Assembly: GCA_020353535.1 (NCBI GenBank)
Contig: CP070696.1
Location: forward strand, 2,701,681 to 2,754,285
Reading direction: 5' to 3'
DNA: 52,605 bases
Source of the DNA: Spirochaetaceae bacterium
Lineage (GTDB): Bacteria; Spirochaetota; Spirochaetia; SZUA-6; DRHE01
In this document: positions 35,519-44,787 of the stretch, piece after piece
Numbering within the stretch: the first letter of the stretch is position 1
Layout of the letters: each line of letters starts with the position of its first letter
Program-made: the position numbers and the translations under genes
The notes under the pieces: model-generated
Databases searched by the model: none
Seen by the model: the letters and a program-made list of their open reading frames with translations, nothing else
Told to the model about the DNA's origin: nothing

Positions 35519-36646
35519 ATGAGCTATTACACAGATCTTAAGACAGGACATGATATCGCTTCTTTTGTGCGGCGACAGGTAAAATCGGCAGAAGAAATTG
35601 CCACAACAGTGGATGGATCTCCGATACAGGTGGTCAAACTCGGAGGGGGGAGAAAGCCGGCGATTTTACTGAAAGCTGGAAATCATTCATCCGAGATCGC
35701 CGGTATTCATGCACTGCTGACATTTTTGGCGGAAGGCTTGCAAAGTCCGTTTGAAACTCACATTATCCCTTGCGGTAGTCCATTTGATTTTGGGGGGTAT
35801 CGCTTTGCACTCGAATGGGCAAGTGAAACCAAAGTACACATAGAGGACGACGAACAGTGCCTGGCGGAACTGACCCGTCTTGGCCGGAAGGTGTATGAAG
35901 GAGAACACTTTATTCTTTTCGAAGTTCGAAATACCCTCTTTACCTGGGTCGATCGAAAGAAGCTCGATTCTCGACGACTATTTTACGGACAACTTGACAC
36001 GCTAACCTTAAGAGATCCCGAGTTACGTGCAATACTCTCGGGTAAACGCATCTTTTTTCCTAATGAGTTGTACTATCCTGAAGATTACGGTTCATACGAC
36101 CAGGCGGGGCTGGTCGGCTGGACCAGCCCGGACGGATACGTGAGTAATCTGAACCGATTGTACGATCGCTACGACGTGCCGCCGGAGCTGTGGAGTATAA
36201 GAGATTATTGTGAGCGACTCAAACCAGCCATGGTGATCGATCTTCATGAATCCTGTATCAACACCAGAATACCTGAGAAACTAAAGCGATCTGGCGAGCA
36301 GCTTGGAAATCATTTCCTCATTCTCCCACCGGTACATGCACCGTCTTATGAAGCTATTGAAACCCCCGTGGCCGAAGCAATGGTCGCAGCTACTGGAAAT
36401 GCCGGGTTCGATTGCTTTACCTTGAGCCAACTGGAAGCAGCCTGGGGGTATCCAGATACAGACTACTTTCACGGCTACCTCCGTAAAGACGTGCGTGACG
36501 GGATGCCATTTTACCGCTGGGCCATCCGCTTTGCAGATGTATCGATCACTACTGAAACGAGTATGGATATGCCCATCGAAAAGCGGGTGATGATTCACAT
36601 TACACTGGTTAATGCCGCTATAGAAGCGTTTTCCAGATTCCTATAA
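35519..36646 (+). CDS. M14-family zinc carboxypeptidase-like hydrolase
   Basis: 375 residues. The zinc site of the M14 family is visible: His56 and Glu59 in GNHSSEIAG, His243 in VIDLHES. The general base is probably Glu346 in ITTETSMD. LNRLYDRYD may give the substrate-binding Asn-Arg pair. No signal peptide, so it acts in the cytoplasm on an imported substrate. M14 members cleave C-terminal amino acids or N-acyl bonds (as succinylglutamate desuccinylase does). The start chosen has AGGGGTG upstream; a GTG ten codons earlier lacks one. It hints that the imported molecule carries an amide or peptide bond. Confidence 0.82.
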   Translation: MSYYTDLKTGHDIASFVRRQVKSAEEIATTVDGSPIQVVKLGGGRKPAILLKAGNHSSEIAGIHALLTFLAEGLQSPFETHIIPCGSPFDFGGYRFALEWASETKVHIEDDEQCLAELTRLGRKVYEGEHFILFEVRNTLFTWVDRKKLDSRRLFYGQLDTLTLRDPELRAILSGKRIFFPNELYYPEDYGSYDQAGLVGWTSPDGYVSNLNRLYDRYDVPPELWSIRDYCERLKPAMVIDLHESCINTRIPEKLKRSGEQLGNHFLILPPVHAPSYEAIETPVAEAMVAATGNAGFDCFTLSQLEAAWGYPDTDYFHGYLRKDVRDGMPFYRWAIRFADVSITTETSMDMPIEKRVMIHITLVNAAIEAFSRFL

Positions 36647-36737
36647 GAGATGATCCTTGGAGAGAATAGCATCCCGCAAACCTCGGAAGAAATGACAGGG
36701 AGCTTAAACCGATGATCACGAACAAGAGGAGAACTAC

Positions 36738-38012
36738 ATGCCGAGGGATGAGATTTATCTAGAGCCGGAAAAAGAGCTCGAGGTGTACGGCCACTATGAT
36801 GTGGTCATCGTCGGTGGTGGTTGTGCCGGTATTACCGCCTCTATTGCGGCTGCCCGAAACGGGGCGAAAACATTGATAATTGAGCGTTTTCCTTTTTTTG
36901 GCGGTACGGCCACGGCTTCCCTTATGGGGAATATCAATGGGTTCAGGAATCAGGTGGAGCCTGACAGCCTGCAGACTACCAAGGGGATCGGCGAAGAGAT
37001 AATTCTCCGCCTGATCGAGATTGGTGGCGTAGGAAAACCGCCCGCAGTTTACAGCTCAAAGATTTACCCGAACACGAAGGGAAAATTGAGCTACTGTTTT
37101 GCCGTGGATATCGAAAAGTTCAAATACATCACACTACTGACTGTAAGAAATGCGGGGGTGGATATTTTATTTCATACATATTTTGCCGAGGTTATCGCCG
37201 ATGACAATGCACTAAAAGGAATTATTATCGAGAACAAATCGGGCAGGCAGGCAATATTCGCCAAAGTCATTATCGACGCCTCGGGTGACGGGGATGTCGC
37301 TTTTAGAGCCGGGGTGCCGTTTTGGCAAACCAAGGGGAATGAGCGTCACAGGCTTACCGATTGTCTCATGTATAAAGTTGTCGGCGTTCCCGAAAATCAT
37401 CAGATCAAAGGGTGTGAGAGTAACGGGAGCGTGATACTCTGGGGTCCTGATGCTGGACCCATAGATGCAACAAATGCCCATGAGCTGACTGAGGGTGAAA
37501 TCCACACACGGCTGCGTGTGTATGAAAACTTGAAAGAGCAACAAGAGAACAACTCGGACCTCAAAGAAGCACGAGTAGTGGAAACGGGGCCTCTTCTGGG
37601 TATTAGGCAGACCCGCTTTATAAAAGGACTCTATACGCTATCGGGCGACGATGTCATTCAAGGACGGCGCTTTGATGACTCTGTTGCAATGGCATCGAGT
37701 CCTGTCATCCATTATTACGGCTACAGACGATTCTTGGAGCACGAAGGGTATGAGATTCCCTACAGGTGCATGTTACCACAGGGAGTCGACAATCTGATTG
37801 TCAGCGGACGCTGCATCTCCTCCGACCAGATCGCGTATGAATCCTGGCGGGCCATGGCGCACGTCATGGCTATCGGAGAAGCTGCTGGAACCGCCGCAGC
37901 CCTTTCAGTAAAGCAGCATGCGGAACCGAAAGACCTGAATATCCAAACACTCCAGAAGCAGCTCGTCGAACAGGGTGCGGAGATCGGACAAGGGAGGAAA
38001 CAGAGGAATTGA
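36738..38012 (+). CDS. FAD-dependent oxidoreductase (FAD_oxidored type)
   Basis: 424 residues. The Rossmann FAD motif is VVIVGGGCAGITASIAAARNGAKTLIIE-like at residues ~22-50, followed by FFGGTATASLMG. IIDASGDGDVAFRAGVPFW and IRQTRFIKGLYTLSGDD are typical of the pfam12831 group, and ISGRCISSDQIAYESWRAMAHVMAIGEAAGTAAA is the conserved end. These proteins often occur in carbohydrate gene clusters with unknown reactions. Cytoplasmic; a good ribosome site (AGAGGAGAA) precedes the ATG. It lies between the M14-like and enolase-like genes in the same operon. Confidence 0.88.
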   Translation: MPRDEIYLEPEKELEVYGHYDVVIVGGGCAGITASIAAARNGAKTLIIERFPFFGGTATASLMGNINGFRNQVEPDSLQTTKGIGEEIILRLIEIGGVGKPPAVYSSKIYPNTKGKLSYCFAVDIEKFKYITLLTVRNAGVDILFHTYFAEVIADDNALKGIIIENKSGRQAIFAKVIIDASGDGDVAFRAGVPFWQTKGNERHRLTDCLMYKVVGVPENHQIKGCESNGSVILWGPDAGPIDATNAHELTEGEIHTRLRVYENLKEQQENNSDLKEARVVETGPLLGIRQTRFIKGLYTLSGDDVIQGRRFDDSVAMASSPVIHYYGYRRFLEHEGYEIPYRCMLPQGVDNLIVSGRCISSDQIAYESWRAMAHVMAIGEAAGTAAALSVKQHAEPKDLNIQTLQKQLVEQGAEIGQGRKQRN

Positions 38013-38043
38013 GAGCAATTAGGCCAGAAGGGAGGTGTGGAGT

Positions 38044-39129
38044 GTGAAGATTACTGAAGTTATAGGGTATGCTCTATCGGTTCCGGGCAAAGAATATCGA
38101 TGGATCGATGGTCTACCTGGCGAGGGGACGACAAGGGATATCTTTGTTCTGAGAGTCCTTGCTGATACTGGTTTGGAGGGGAACTGTATCTGGCATCATG
38201 AGGGCCATATCATGACCGAGATCACCAAGGACGTCTTTAAAAGCGTCATCGGGGACGATCCTCTCGATCGGGAATACATCTGGCAAAAGATCTGGTTTAT
38301 AGATCGAATCAAATATATGCCTATCCACGCACAGGGCTGCTTGGATGTTGCTCTTTGGGATTTGGGAGCAAAGGCCGCCGGTCTGCCCTTGTACAAGTTC
38401 ATCGGAGCGGCCCGTGACAAGATTCAGGCCTACGCTAGTACGTTGAGCTATAGCGACCCTGAAACCTACCGCGAATTGAGTCAGGACTGCATGAAGCGCG
38501 GCTACAAGGCAATCAAGCTTCATGTCACGGGGGATGTACGAAAAGACATCGAGATATGCAGACTTGTCCGAAGTACTGTCGGCGACAAATACACGCTGAT
38601 GCTTGATGTCAACGGAAAATATAACCATCAAGAAGCGCTCTGGGTGGGTCGTGAATTGGAGAAGCTCAACTTCTACTGGTTTGAAGAACCTGTCCGCGAT
38701 TATGATATGTACGGCCTCAAAGAATTACGACGAAAATTGAATATTCCCATCTTGACCGCCGAAACATCTCATGGAACTTATTTTGATGTGGCCAATCAGA
38801 TTAGAAATAGAACAGCGGACATCATCCATACGGATTGGTATTTGAAAGCCGGAATCACCGGAGTGATGAAAACGGCCCATGTATGCGAAGCCAATGGGAT
38901 AACTTGCCAGGTACACGGACCGGGGCTTCCGAATTTACATGCAGCTATGTGTATCAGCAACTGTGAGTTTTACGAACAGATTGTACCGGAAGACATGTTT
39001 CATTTTCTCCAGCTGAACGAACCTACAAGACCGGATCAGGAAGGATATGTCCGCCCACCGAGCGAGCCCGGATTGGGAATGCGTGTGGATTGGGATCAAG
39101 TCGAAAAATACAAGGTTCTCGAGGTGTAG
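38044..39129 (+). CDS. Enolase-superfamily (mandelate racemase-like) enzyme
   Basis: 361 residues from a GTG with GGAGG eight bases upstream; another GTG three codons earlier is possible. Metal ligands are D188 (LMLDVNG), E214 (FEEP) and E240 (TAETS). The Lys side of the active site is K158-x-H160 (IKLHV), and His291/His299 lie in VHGPGLPNLH. Proton abstraction next to a carboxylate is the shared chemistry; members are sugar-acid dehydratases, racemases or epimerases. KxH in place of KxK places it in a mostly uncharacterised subgroup. Together with the SDR and FAD enzyme it suggests a sugar acid or amino-acid derivative as substrate. Confidence 0.88.
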   Translation: MKITEVIGYALSVPGKEYRWIDGLPGEGTTRDIFVLRVLADTGLEGNCIWHHEGHIMTEITKDVFKSVIGDDPLDREYIWQKIWFIDRIKYMPIHAQGCLDVALWDLGAKAAGLPLYKFIGAARDKIQAYASTLSYSDPETYRELSQDCMKRGYKAIKLHVTGDVRKDIEICRLVRSTVGDKYTLMLDVNGKYNHQEALWVGRELEKLNFYWFEEPVRDYDMYGLKELRRKLNIPILTAETSHGTYFDVANQIRNRTADIIHTDWYLKAGITGVMKTAHVCEANGITCQVHGPGLPNLHAAMCISNCEFYEQIVPEDMFHFLQLNEPTRPDQEGYVRPPSEPGLGMRVDWDQVEKYKVLEV

Positions 39130-39158
39130 ATACACGGATTCACCGGGGGAATGTCGAA

Positions 39159-40316
39159 ATGCCAATCTTAATGAATTTGGAGCGCTGTCGAATCCTTATG
39201 GATCAGTTCGGCCTCGATCTTCTTGCTCCCAGCACGGAAGAACACGTCTACTACACGTCAGAGTTTCCTGTGTATCAATATACCTTTGAACCCGAAACCG
39301 TAGCCTTTTCTCTGATCCCCGCCTCGCCATCTATCGAGCCTTGTCTGCTGATACCGCATTTCACCCGCTTGACCTTGCTGCAATATCCCACCTGGATCCC
39401 AAACGTGATATTTTTCGGCAAGGAATACTATATATCCCGTGCACCAGAAATCTCTGGAGCCAGAACAGCTACTGTCTATGAAGCGTTTGCTCGCGCGGTA
39501 TCCGATATGGGTTTGACCAGGAGCCGCATAGGTGTTGAGCTGGATCGATTATCTGTTCAGGCATTTCGAAGTTTGCAAAAAGTGCTTCCCGACGCGCAGT
39601 TCGTAGACGGACGAGCCGTCCTGCAGAATACCCGCAGTGTTAAGACCACTGAAGAGATCTTCCGATTGAAGAAGGCCGCACAGGCGATAGAAATCGGACT
39701 TGAGGCGGCCTTTTCTGTTGTGAAGCCCGGAATGAGCGAGTTGGATCTGGATCGGGTGATACGCCACACACTTCTCGATCAAGGCTGTACAACAGGTTAC
39801 ATTCAAGCCGGAGCGGGGACACGAGGAGCTTTTGGTCCTGTTTATCCCAGCGACACAAAGATCGAAAAAGGTGACTTAATCCGAATCGATGCTTCCGCCA
39901 GATACAAACACTATCTTTCCGATATTTGTCGAATGGCCGTAGTCGGAGAGCCAAGCCGGGAAATGAACGAAATCTACTCGGCTGTATTCACGGCTGAGAT
40001 GGAAGCGGTGAATATGATACGGCCCGGAATTCGGGTAGCTGATCTGTTCGATGAAGTTGCCCAAATACCGCCTTCCCTAGGCGTGGAAGATTTCAAACGT
40101 AACAATATCGGTCATGGGATCGGGATCATATCACACGAGCACCCAATTTTAAGCCCTGATAGTGACGCAGTTCTGGAGAAGGGAATGGTCTTATGCTTGG
40201 AAACACCGTACTACCGTTGGCAGGTCGGTGGCTTTGCTCCTGAAGACGAAGTGTTGATTACCGCTGGCGGTTCCCAGCTATTAACGACTCCACAAGAACA
40301 CCTTATTGCATTGTAA
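39159..40316 (+). CDS. M24-family metallopeptidase (Xaa-Pro dipeptidase/creatinase-like)
   Basis: 385 residues. A creatinase-type N-terminal domain is followed by the pita-bread catalytic domain with all five metal ligands: D244 (RIDASA), D255 (LSDIC), H319 (GHGIG), E348 (LETP) and E364 (EDEV). It may be an aminopeptidase P/prolidase or a creatinase-like amidinohydrolase; these share the fold. The start at 39159 follows a GGGGGAATG ribosome site. It ends the plus-strand operon, 29 bases before the convergent GntR gene. With the M14-like protein it points to a substrate with C-N bonds. Confidence 0.9.
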   Translation: MPILMNLERCRILMDQFGLDLLAPSTEEHVYYTSEFPVYQYTFEPETVAFSLIPASPSIEPCLLIPHFTRLTLLQYPTWIPNVIFFGKEYYISRAPEISGARTATVYEAFARAVSDMGLTRSRIGVELDRLSVQAFRSLQKVLPDAQFVDGRAVLQNTRSVKTTEEIFRLKKAAQAIEIGLEAAFSVVKPGMSELDLDRVIRHTLLDQGCTTGYIQAGAGTRGAFGPVYPSDTKIEKGDLIRIDASARYKHYLSDICRMAVVGEPSREMNEIYSAVFTAEMEAVNMIRPGIRVADLFDEVAQIPPSLGVEDFKRNNIGHGIGIISHEHPILSPDSDAVLEKGMVLCLETPYYRWQVGGFAPEDEVLITAGGSQLLTTPQEHLIAL

Positions 40317-40345
40317 ACCGTATACCTAACTATGGAGAGTTCCCG

Positions 40346-41053
40346 CTACGAATCCAGGTTGCCTAGACGACGCTCGTAGTAATCTTTAAAGTGAGCAAGA
40401 TGTGTAGACATCGCATGATGAATCCCTTCCGCGTCCCTGTTCTTTATGCATTCGAACAGACGCAGATGGTCCTGGTACCCAACCTGTCTGCAGGAGCTAT
40501 CCTTTGCATGCTCCACCACAAAGGCCTGGATGTAGTTGTGTACCAATTCCAACATTTTCTGTAAGAATAGGTTGTCCGAGATGTTGGCCATTACCTTATG
40601 GAACTGGGAATCCAAGGATGCGTAACGTGGCGGCTCATCTATGGATCGACCTGTTTCTTCGAGAATCTGCTGTAATTCTTGAAGATCTTCTTCAGATCTC
40701 TTTGCAACCGCCTGAGCGGATATTTCCTCTTCTAGAATCCTCCTGGCTACGAATAAATCGTCATAGATTTTCTTTTTAGAACCGGAAAAAGCCGGTAAAA
40801 AAACCTGTCGCAGGCTTTCAGGATTTAACTCGGTGGTGACGAATGCCCCCTTGCCTTGCTGGGTATAGACTATTCCGAGCGCACTTAAGCGAGCAAGACC
40901 CTCGCGCAGACTGAAACGGCTGATCCCCAGATCTTTTACCAGGTTTCGCTCACTGGGAAGAGAATCCCCAGGTTTCAAGTGTCCCTCTTGGATCTGATTG
41001 TTTATGTAATTGACAACCGCTTCTGCGGTCGTGATTCGTTGTAATTTCGTCAT
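40346..41053 (-). CDS. GntR-family regulator (FadR/FCD subfamily)
   Basis: 235 residues. The N-terminal winged helix reads LKPGDSLPSERNLVKDLGISRFSLREGLARLSALG with the wing QQGKGAFV. The C-terminal helical FCD domain has FHKVMANISDN and a metal-site-like HLRLFECIKNRD followed by HLAHFKDYY. These sense acids such as sugar acids or carboxylates. A palindrome and the TTATCAGACCA motif lie just upstream and the latter recurs at the importer promoter, so it is the likely regulator of the island. An upstream in-frame ATG would add 29 residues over the operator and is rejected. Confidence 0.9.
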   Translation of the reverse strand: MTKLQRITTAEAVVNYINNQIQEGHLKPGDSLPSERNLVKDLGISRFSLREGLARLSALGIVYTQQGKGAFVTTELNPESLRQVFLPAFSGSKKKIYDDLFVARRILEEEISAQAVAKRSEEDLQELQQILEETGRSIDEPPRYASLDSQFHKVMANISDNLFLQKMLELVHNYIQAFVVEHAKDSSCRQVGYQDHLRLFECIKNRDAEGIHHAMSTHLAHFKDYYERRLGNLDS

Positions 41054-41070
41054 CGTTATGATATTAATAC

Positions 41071-41087
41071 TTATCAGACCATTGGTC
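41071..41087. promoter_or_regulatory. Candidate GntR operator between the divergent regulator and UroD-like genes
   Basis: TTATCAGACCA (41071-41081) followed by TTGGTC gives a GACCA-T-TGGTC palindrome at 41077-41087. The first 11 bases are identical to 31320-31330 at the importer promoter. Confidence 0.6.
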
Positions 41088-41188
41088 AATGGATTCATTG
41101 GATTGAGGGCGACTCGAATGATCTGGACTATCCTTTTCAATCCCCAACAGCCTTCTTCGCCTGGGGGGATTCAGGTTTTGCAGAAGAA

Positions 41189-42352
41189 ATGACCTCAAGA
41201 GAAAGAGTGATGGCGGCTTTGAGCTTGCGAGAGCCAGACCGGATTCCTATTGATTTGGGTCAGGCTGGCGGTGACGGCATTACAATCAAGGCTTACGAAA
41301 ATCTCATCGGATATTTAGGATTGCCGGCTCGCCAAATCAGGATCCAGAACAGGGCGGCTCAGACCGCGCAGGTGGACGAAGACGTACTTCAGCGTTTTCA
41401 CGTAGACACGCGGCGACTTGATCTCGGATCGCCCGATTGCCGTCAGGAAAAAAATGTGGGTGAAAACAGCTACATAGACGAGTGGGGCCTAGTTCGCAAA
41501 CGGCCGGAGCACGGTTTCTACTATGACATCGTTTCCTCCCCGATGGCCAAGATGGATACGGGTACGGCAATCGAGCAGTTTCCGTGGCCCGATCCGCATG
41601 ATCCCGGACGATTTCGAGGTCTGAAAGAAGCGGCAAAGGACCTCCATGAAAACAGCGACTATGCCGTAATTCTTCAGGTGAACTGCACCTTTTTCCTGCG
41701 CTGCGGCGAGCTTCGCGGTTGGGAGAACTTCTATATGGACCTGGCAGCGGAACCTGAGTTCGCATCGGCTCTTATGAATCGTTACCTGGATTTCAAGCTA
41801 GCTATTGCAGAGAGAGCTCTCGACGAGGTGGAGGAGAATGTGGATGTTGTATATTGTTTGAGCGACGATCTGGGTATGTCTGATCGCACCATAGTTTCTC
41901 CTGAGATGTACAGGGAGCTGATCAAGCCGATCCAGAAGAGGTTATTCGACTTTTTCAAAGCCCGCACACCGGCGAAGCGGTTCTATCATTGCGATGGTGC
42001 GGTTTATCCCATCATTGGAGACTTTATCGAGATCGGGACGGAGGCTTTCAATCCGATTCAGGTTTCTGCTGCTGGTATGAACGACACGAAGAGGTTGAAA
42101 CGGGAATTCGGTGACCGCCTGGCTTTCTGGGGTGCTATCGATACTTATACGATTATGCCTTTTGGGACGGTTGAGGATGTGCGCCGTGAGGTGAGCGAGC
42201 GTATTCATGATTTGGGTCCCGGCGGAGGGTATGTCCTCTGTGCCGTACATAACATTCAACCTGACGTGCCCCCTGAAAACGTCGTAGCTATGTACGAAAC
42301 AGCCTATGAGATGGGTCGATACCCGCTCGAATCAAGACAAACATTGCCTTAG
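41189..42352 (+). CDS. UroD-like protein (second copy, different subgroup)
   Basis: 387 residues. MTSRERVMAALSLREPDRIPIDLG is the standard opening of non-heme UroD-like proteins. FYHCDGAVYPIIGDFIEIG and LGPGGGYVLCAVHNIQPDVPPEN are typical; HCD stands where related methyltransferases show H-x-CGN, so a metal site with Cys is possible here. It is only distantly similar to the copy at 30159. It is divergent from the GntR gene, and its base composition is intermediate between the AT-rich island and the GC-rich flank. Substrate unknown; a methyl or carboxyl group transfer is possible. Confidence 0.85.
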   Translation: MTSRERVMAALSLREPDRIPIDLGQAGGDGITIKAYENLIGYLGLPARQIRIQNRAAQTAQVDEDVLQRFHVDTRRLDLGSPDCRQEKNVGENSYIDEWGLVRKRPEHGFYYDIVSSPMAKMDTGTAIEQFPWPDPHDPGRFRGLKEAAKDLHENSDYAVILQVNCTFFLRCGELRGWENFYMDLAAEPEFASALMNRYLDFKLAIAERALDEVEENVDVVYCLSDDLGMSDRTIVSPEMYRELIKPIQKRLFDFFKARTPAKRFYHCDGAVYPIIGDFIEIGTEAFNPIQVSAAGMNDTKRLKREFGDRLAFWGAIDTYTIMPFGTVEDVRREVSERIHDLGPGGGYVLCAVHNIQPDVPPENVVAMYETAYEMGRYPLESRQTLP

Positions 42353-42425
42353 GGACACGACAGCCGGCGCGCGTACACTCGGCGTTATATAAAATTGCTC
42401 TCCCAGCTTCCTCTGGTGGACTTTA

Positions 42426-42454
42426 TTGACACCCTGAGAAAACGCTTTTAGTAT
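42426..42454 (+). promoter_or_regulatory. Promoter of the second catabolic locus
   Basis: TTGACA, 17-base spacer, TAGTAT, 30 bases upstream of the Gfo/Idh gene. Confidence 0.65.
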
Positions 42455-42483
42455 CCTAGTCAAACAGGCGACAGGAGATAAGC

Positions 42484-43638
42484 ATGAACGAGCTGAAGGT
42501 TGGAGTCATCGGAATCGGCTTCATCGGAGCGGCCCACGTGGAAGCGCTTCGCCGCATCCCCGGTATCGAGGTTACGGCGATCGCTCATTCTAGCGACCAG
42601 AAGGCCAAGGCAAAGGGACAGGAGCTGGGGGTTGACCGTACATTCGGAGACTACCGCAGGCTGTTGGAGATCAAGGAAATCCACGCGGTGCACGTGTGCA
42701 CTCCCAATCATCTGCACTATCCCCAGACCCGGGATGCCCTGGCGGCGGGAAAACACGTGCTTTGCGAAAAGCCTCTGGCGGTGACGGTCAAGGAGGCTCG
42801 CGACCTGGTAAAGCGGGCCGATGCCAGCGGACTGGTTACGGCTGTGCATTTCAACATACGCTTTTATCCTCTGCTCTCCCACATCCGGGCCATGATCGCC
42901 GGCGGGGAGCTGGGGGAGATTTACGCGGTCCACGGATCGTACCTGCAGGATTGGCTGTTCTACGATACGGACTACAACTGGCGCCTGGAACCCGAGTATT
43001 CGGGGGAATCCAGGGCGATCGCCGATATCGGATCCCACTGGATGGACCTGATCGAGTTTCTGACCGGGGAGCGCATCGCTGAGGTCTGCGCGGATTTTGC
43101 CACAGTGCACAAGATCCGCAAGAAGCCTCTAAAGCCCGTGGAAACCTTCGCCGGTAAGCTGTTGAAACCGGAAGACTACAAAGAGATACCCATTGGCACC
43201 GAGGATTTTGCCACGGTGATGCTGCGCTTCAAAAAAGGAGCTCGAGGAGTGTTTTCCGTAAGCCAGATCTCGGCAGGTAGGAAGAATCGACTCTATTTCG
43301 AGATCGACGGCTCGAAGCGATCCGTGGCCTGGGATTCGGAGCTACCCAGCCAGTTGTGGATCGGGCGCCGGGACGGGCCGAATGAGCTGCTGCTGCGGGA
43401 TCCCTCCTTAGTGCATGCGGAAAGCCGCGAGCTGATCGACTTTCCCGGGGGACACAACGAAGGCTTTCCGGACACCTCCAAGCAGTTGTTCAAGCGCTTC
43501 TATGCCGCGGTGCGTGCCGGAGGACCGGGCGAGAAACCGGGGTATCCCTCTTTCGGTGATGGGCTGCGGGAACTCGAGCTCTGCGAGACCATACTGCAGA
43601 GCAACAAGCGGAGGACCTGGCTGCCGGTTGGTGCTTAG
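42484..43638 (+). CDS. Gfo/Idh/MocA-family NAD(P)-dependent dehydrogenase
   Basis: 384 residues. The N-terminal Rossmann motif is GIGFIGAAH. Lys96 in EKPLA, Asp181 and His185 in DIGSHWMDL form the usual catalytic set of sugar dehydrogenases in this family. The middle contains a substrate domain with [16 protein letters not shown]. Members oxidise a ring hydroxyl of free or linked sugars, inositols or glycosides, often at C3. It is followed after 81 bases by a sugar-isomerase-like protein, a pairing known from oxidative sugar and C-glycoside pathways. The ribosome site CAGGAGATA is good. Confidence 0.93.
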   Translation: MNELKVGVIGIGFIGAAHVEALRRIPGIEVTAIAHSSDQKAKAKGQELGVDRTFGDYRRLLEIKEIHAVHVCTPNHLHYPQTRDALAAGKHVLCEKPLAVTVKEARDLVKRADASGLVTAVHFNIRFYPLLSHIRAMIAGGELGEIYAVHGSYLQDWLFYDTDYNWRLEPEYSGESRAIADIGSHWMDLIEFLTGERIAEVCADFATVHKIRKKPLKPVETFAGKLLKPEDYKEIPIGTEDFATVMLRFKKGARGVFSVSQISAGRKNRLYFEIDGSKRSVAWDSELPSQLWIGRRDGPNELLLRDPSLVHAESRELIDFPGGHNEGFPDTSKQLFKRFYAAVRAGGPGEKPGYPSFGDGLRELELCETILQSNKRRTWLPVGA

Positions 43639-43719
43639 AGATCCGAAGCGGTCGGTTCGACGAGCAATCGCCGACGATCGGTTAGCGGAGACATAAAATA
43701 CAATATAGGAGTTAAAATC

Positions 43720-44640
43720 ATGATCAAACTGGGATTTGTAAGCGCTGTCGTCGCGGATCTGAGTTTCGAAGCCACGGTGGATCTGGCCGCTGGGTTGGGC
43801 TATGACTGCGTAGAGATGCTCTGCTGGCCGGTGGGCAAGGCCGAGCGGCGCTACGCAGGCGTCACCCACGTCGATGTGAGTAGCCTGGATGACAAGCGGG
43901 TCAAGGCGACCCGGGAATATTGCGAGAGGAAGGGTGTATCCATATCGGGTTTGGGCTACTATCCCAACTATTTGGAAGAGAGCCCTCAGGCACCGTCTTA
44001 CGCCGAACACTTCCTCAAGGTGATCGATGCCTCGGCCAAGCTCGGGGTGGGGATCGCCAACACATTCATCGGCCGGAACCACACAAAGAGCCTGGAGGAC
44101 AACTTCAAGCTCTTCGAAAAAGTTTGGCCGCCGATCATCAAGCACGCCGAACAGAAGAAGGTCAAGATCGGAATAGAGAACTGCCCGATGTTCTTCAGCG
44201 GGGATGAGTGGCCGGGAGGGAAAAACATGGCTTTCAGCCCCGTGATCTGGAGACGAATGTTCAAGACAATCCCTTCGGAGTACTTCGGCTTGAACTACGA
44301 TCCCTCCCACATGGTCTGGATGCAGATGAACTACATCCGCCCGATCTACGAGTTCAAGGACCGCATCTTCCACGCCCACATCAAGGATGCCAAGATCCTG
44401 CCCGACCGGCTCGCCGAAGTCGGTATCCTGGCCACGCCGCTGGAGTATCACTCCCCCAAGCTTCCGGGGCTCGGGGACGTGAACTGGGGCAAGTACTTCT
44501 CCGCCCTGACGGACATCGGCTTCAAGGGTTCGGCCTGCGTCGAGGTGGAGGATCGAGCCTTCGAGGAATCCTTCGACGATCGCAAGGCGTCGTTGATCCA
44601 GAGCCGGAACTACGTGCGGCAGTTTCTGCCCCGGTTGTAG
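43720..44640 (+). CDS. Sugar phosphate isomerase/epimerase-like TIM-barrel protein
   Basis: 306 residues of the xylose-isomerase-like (AP endonuclease 2) fold. Metal ligands are visible: E153 (IGIENCP), D194 and H197 (NYDPSH), H218/H220 (FHAHIKDAK) and E275 or E277 (CVEVED). These enzymes isomerise or epimerise sugars or, in some pathways, eliminate an aglycone from a 3-keto sugar. Placed directly after the Gfo/Idh dehydrogenase and before a strong terminator, the two form a short operon. Confidence 0.92.
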   Translation: MIKLGFVSAVVADLSFEATVDLAAGLGYDCVEMLCWPVGKAERRYAGVTHVDVSSLDDKRVKATREYCERKGVSISGLGYYPNYLEESPQAPSYAEHFLKVIDASAKLGVGIANTFIGRNHTKSLEDNFKLFEKVWPPIIKHAEQKKVKIGIENCPMFFSGDEWPGGKNMAFSPVIWRRMFKTIPSEYFGLNYDPSHMVWMQMNYIRPIYEFKDRIFHAHIKDAKILPDRLAEVGILATPLEYHSPKLPGLGDVNWGKYFSALTDIGFKGSACVEVEDRAFEESFDDRKASLIQSRNYVRQFLPRL

Positions 44641-44691
44641 ACGTGGAACTGCCGTCTCTGTAGCAACCAACAGCCTCATTTAGGTCATGAG

Positions 44692-44725
44692 AACGCCTGT
44701 GTCACCAGAATGCAGGCGTTTTTTT
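44692..44725 (+). terminator. Intrinsic terminator after the isomerase-like gene
   Basis: AACGCCTG pairs with CAGGCGTT across a 13-base loop, with seven T at the end. Confidence 0.9.
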
Positions 44726-44746
44726 AATTCTCGTTTGAATCAACTC

Positions 44747-44775
44747 TTGACAGAATTCTATATCATATATAATAT
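44747..44775 (+). promoter_or_regulatory. Strong promoter of the GntR/FCD regulator gene
   Basis: TTGACA, exactly 17 bases, TAATAT. The ATG at 44788 is only 12 bases after the -10 box, so the mRNA should have almost no leader. The bases CAACTCTTGAC over the -35 differ at two positions from CAACCGTTGAC at 31329. Confidence 0.75.
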
Positions 44776-44787
44776 AGTAATCCTTCT

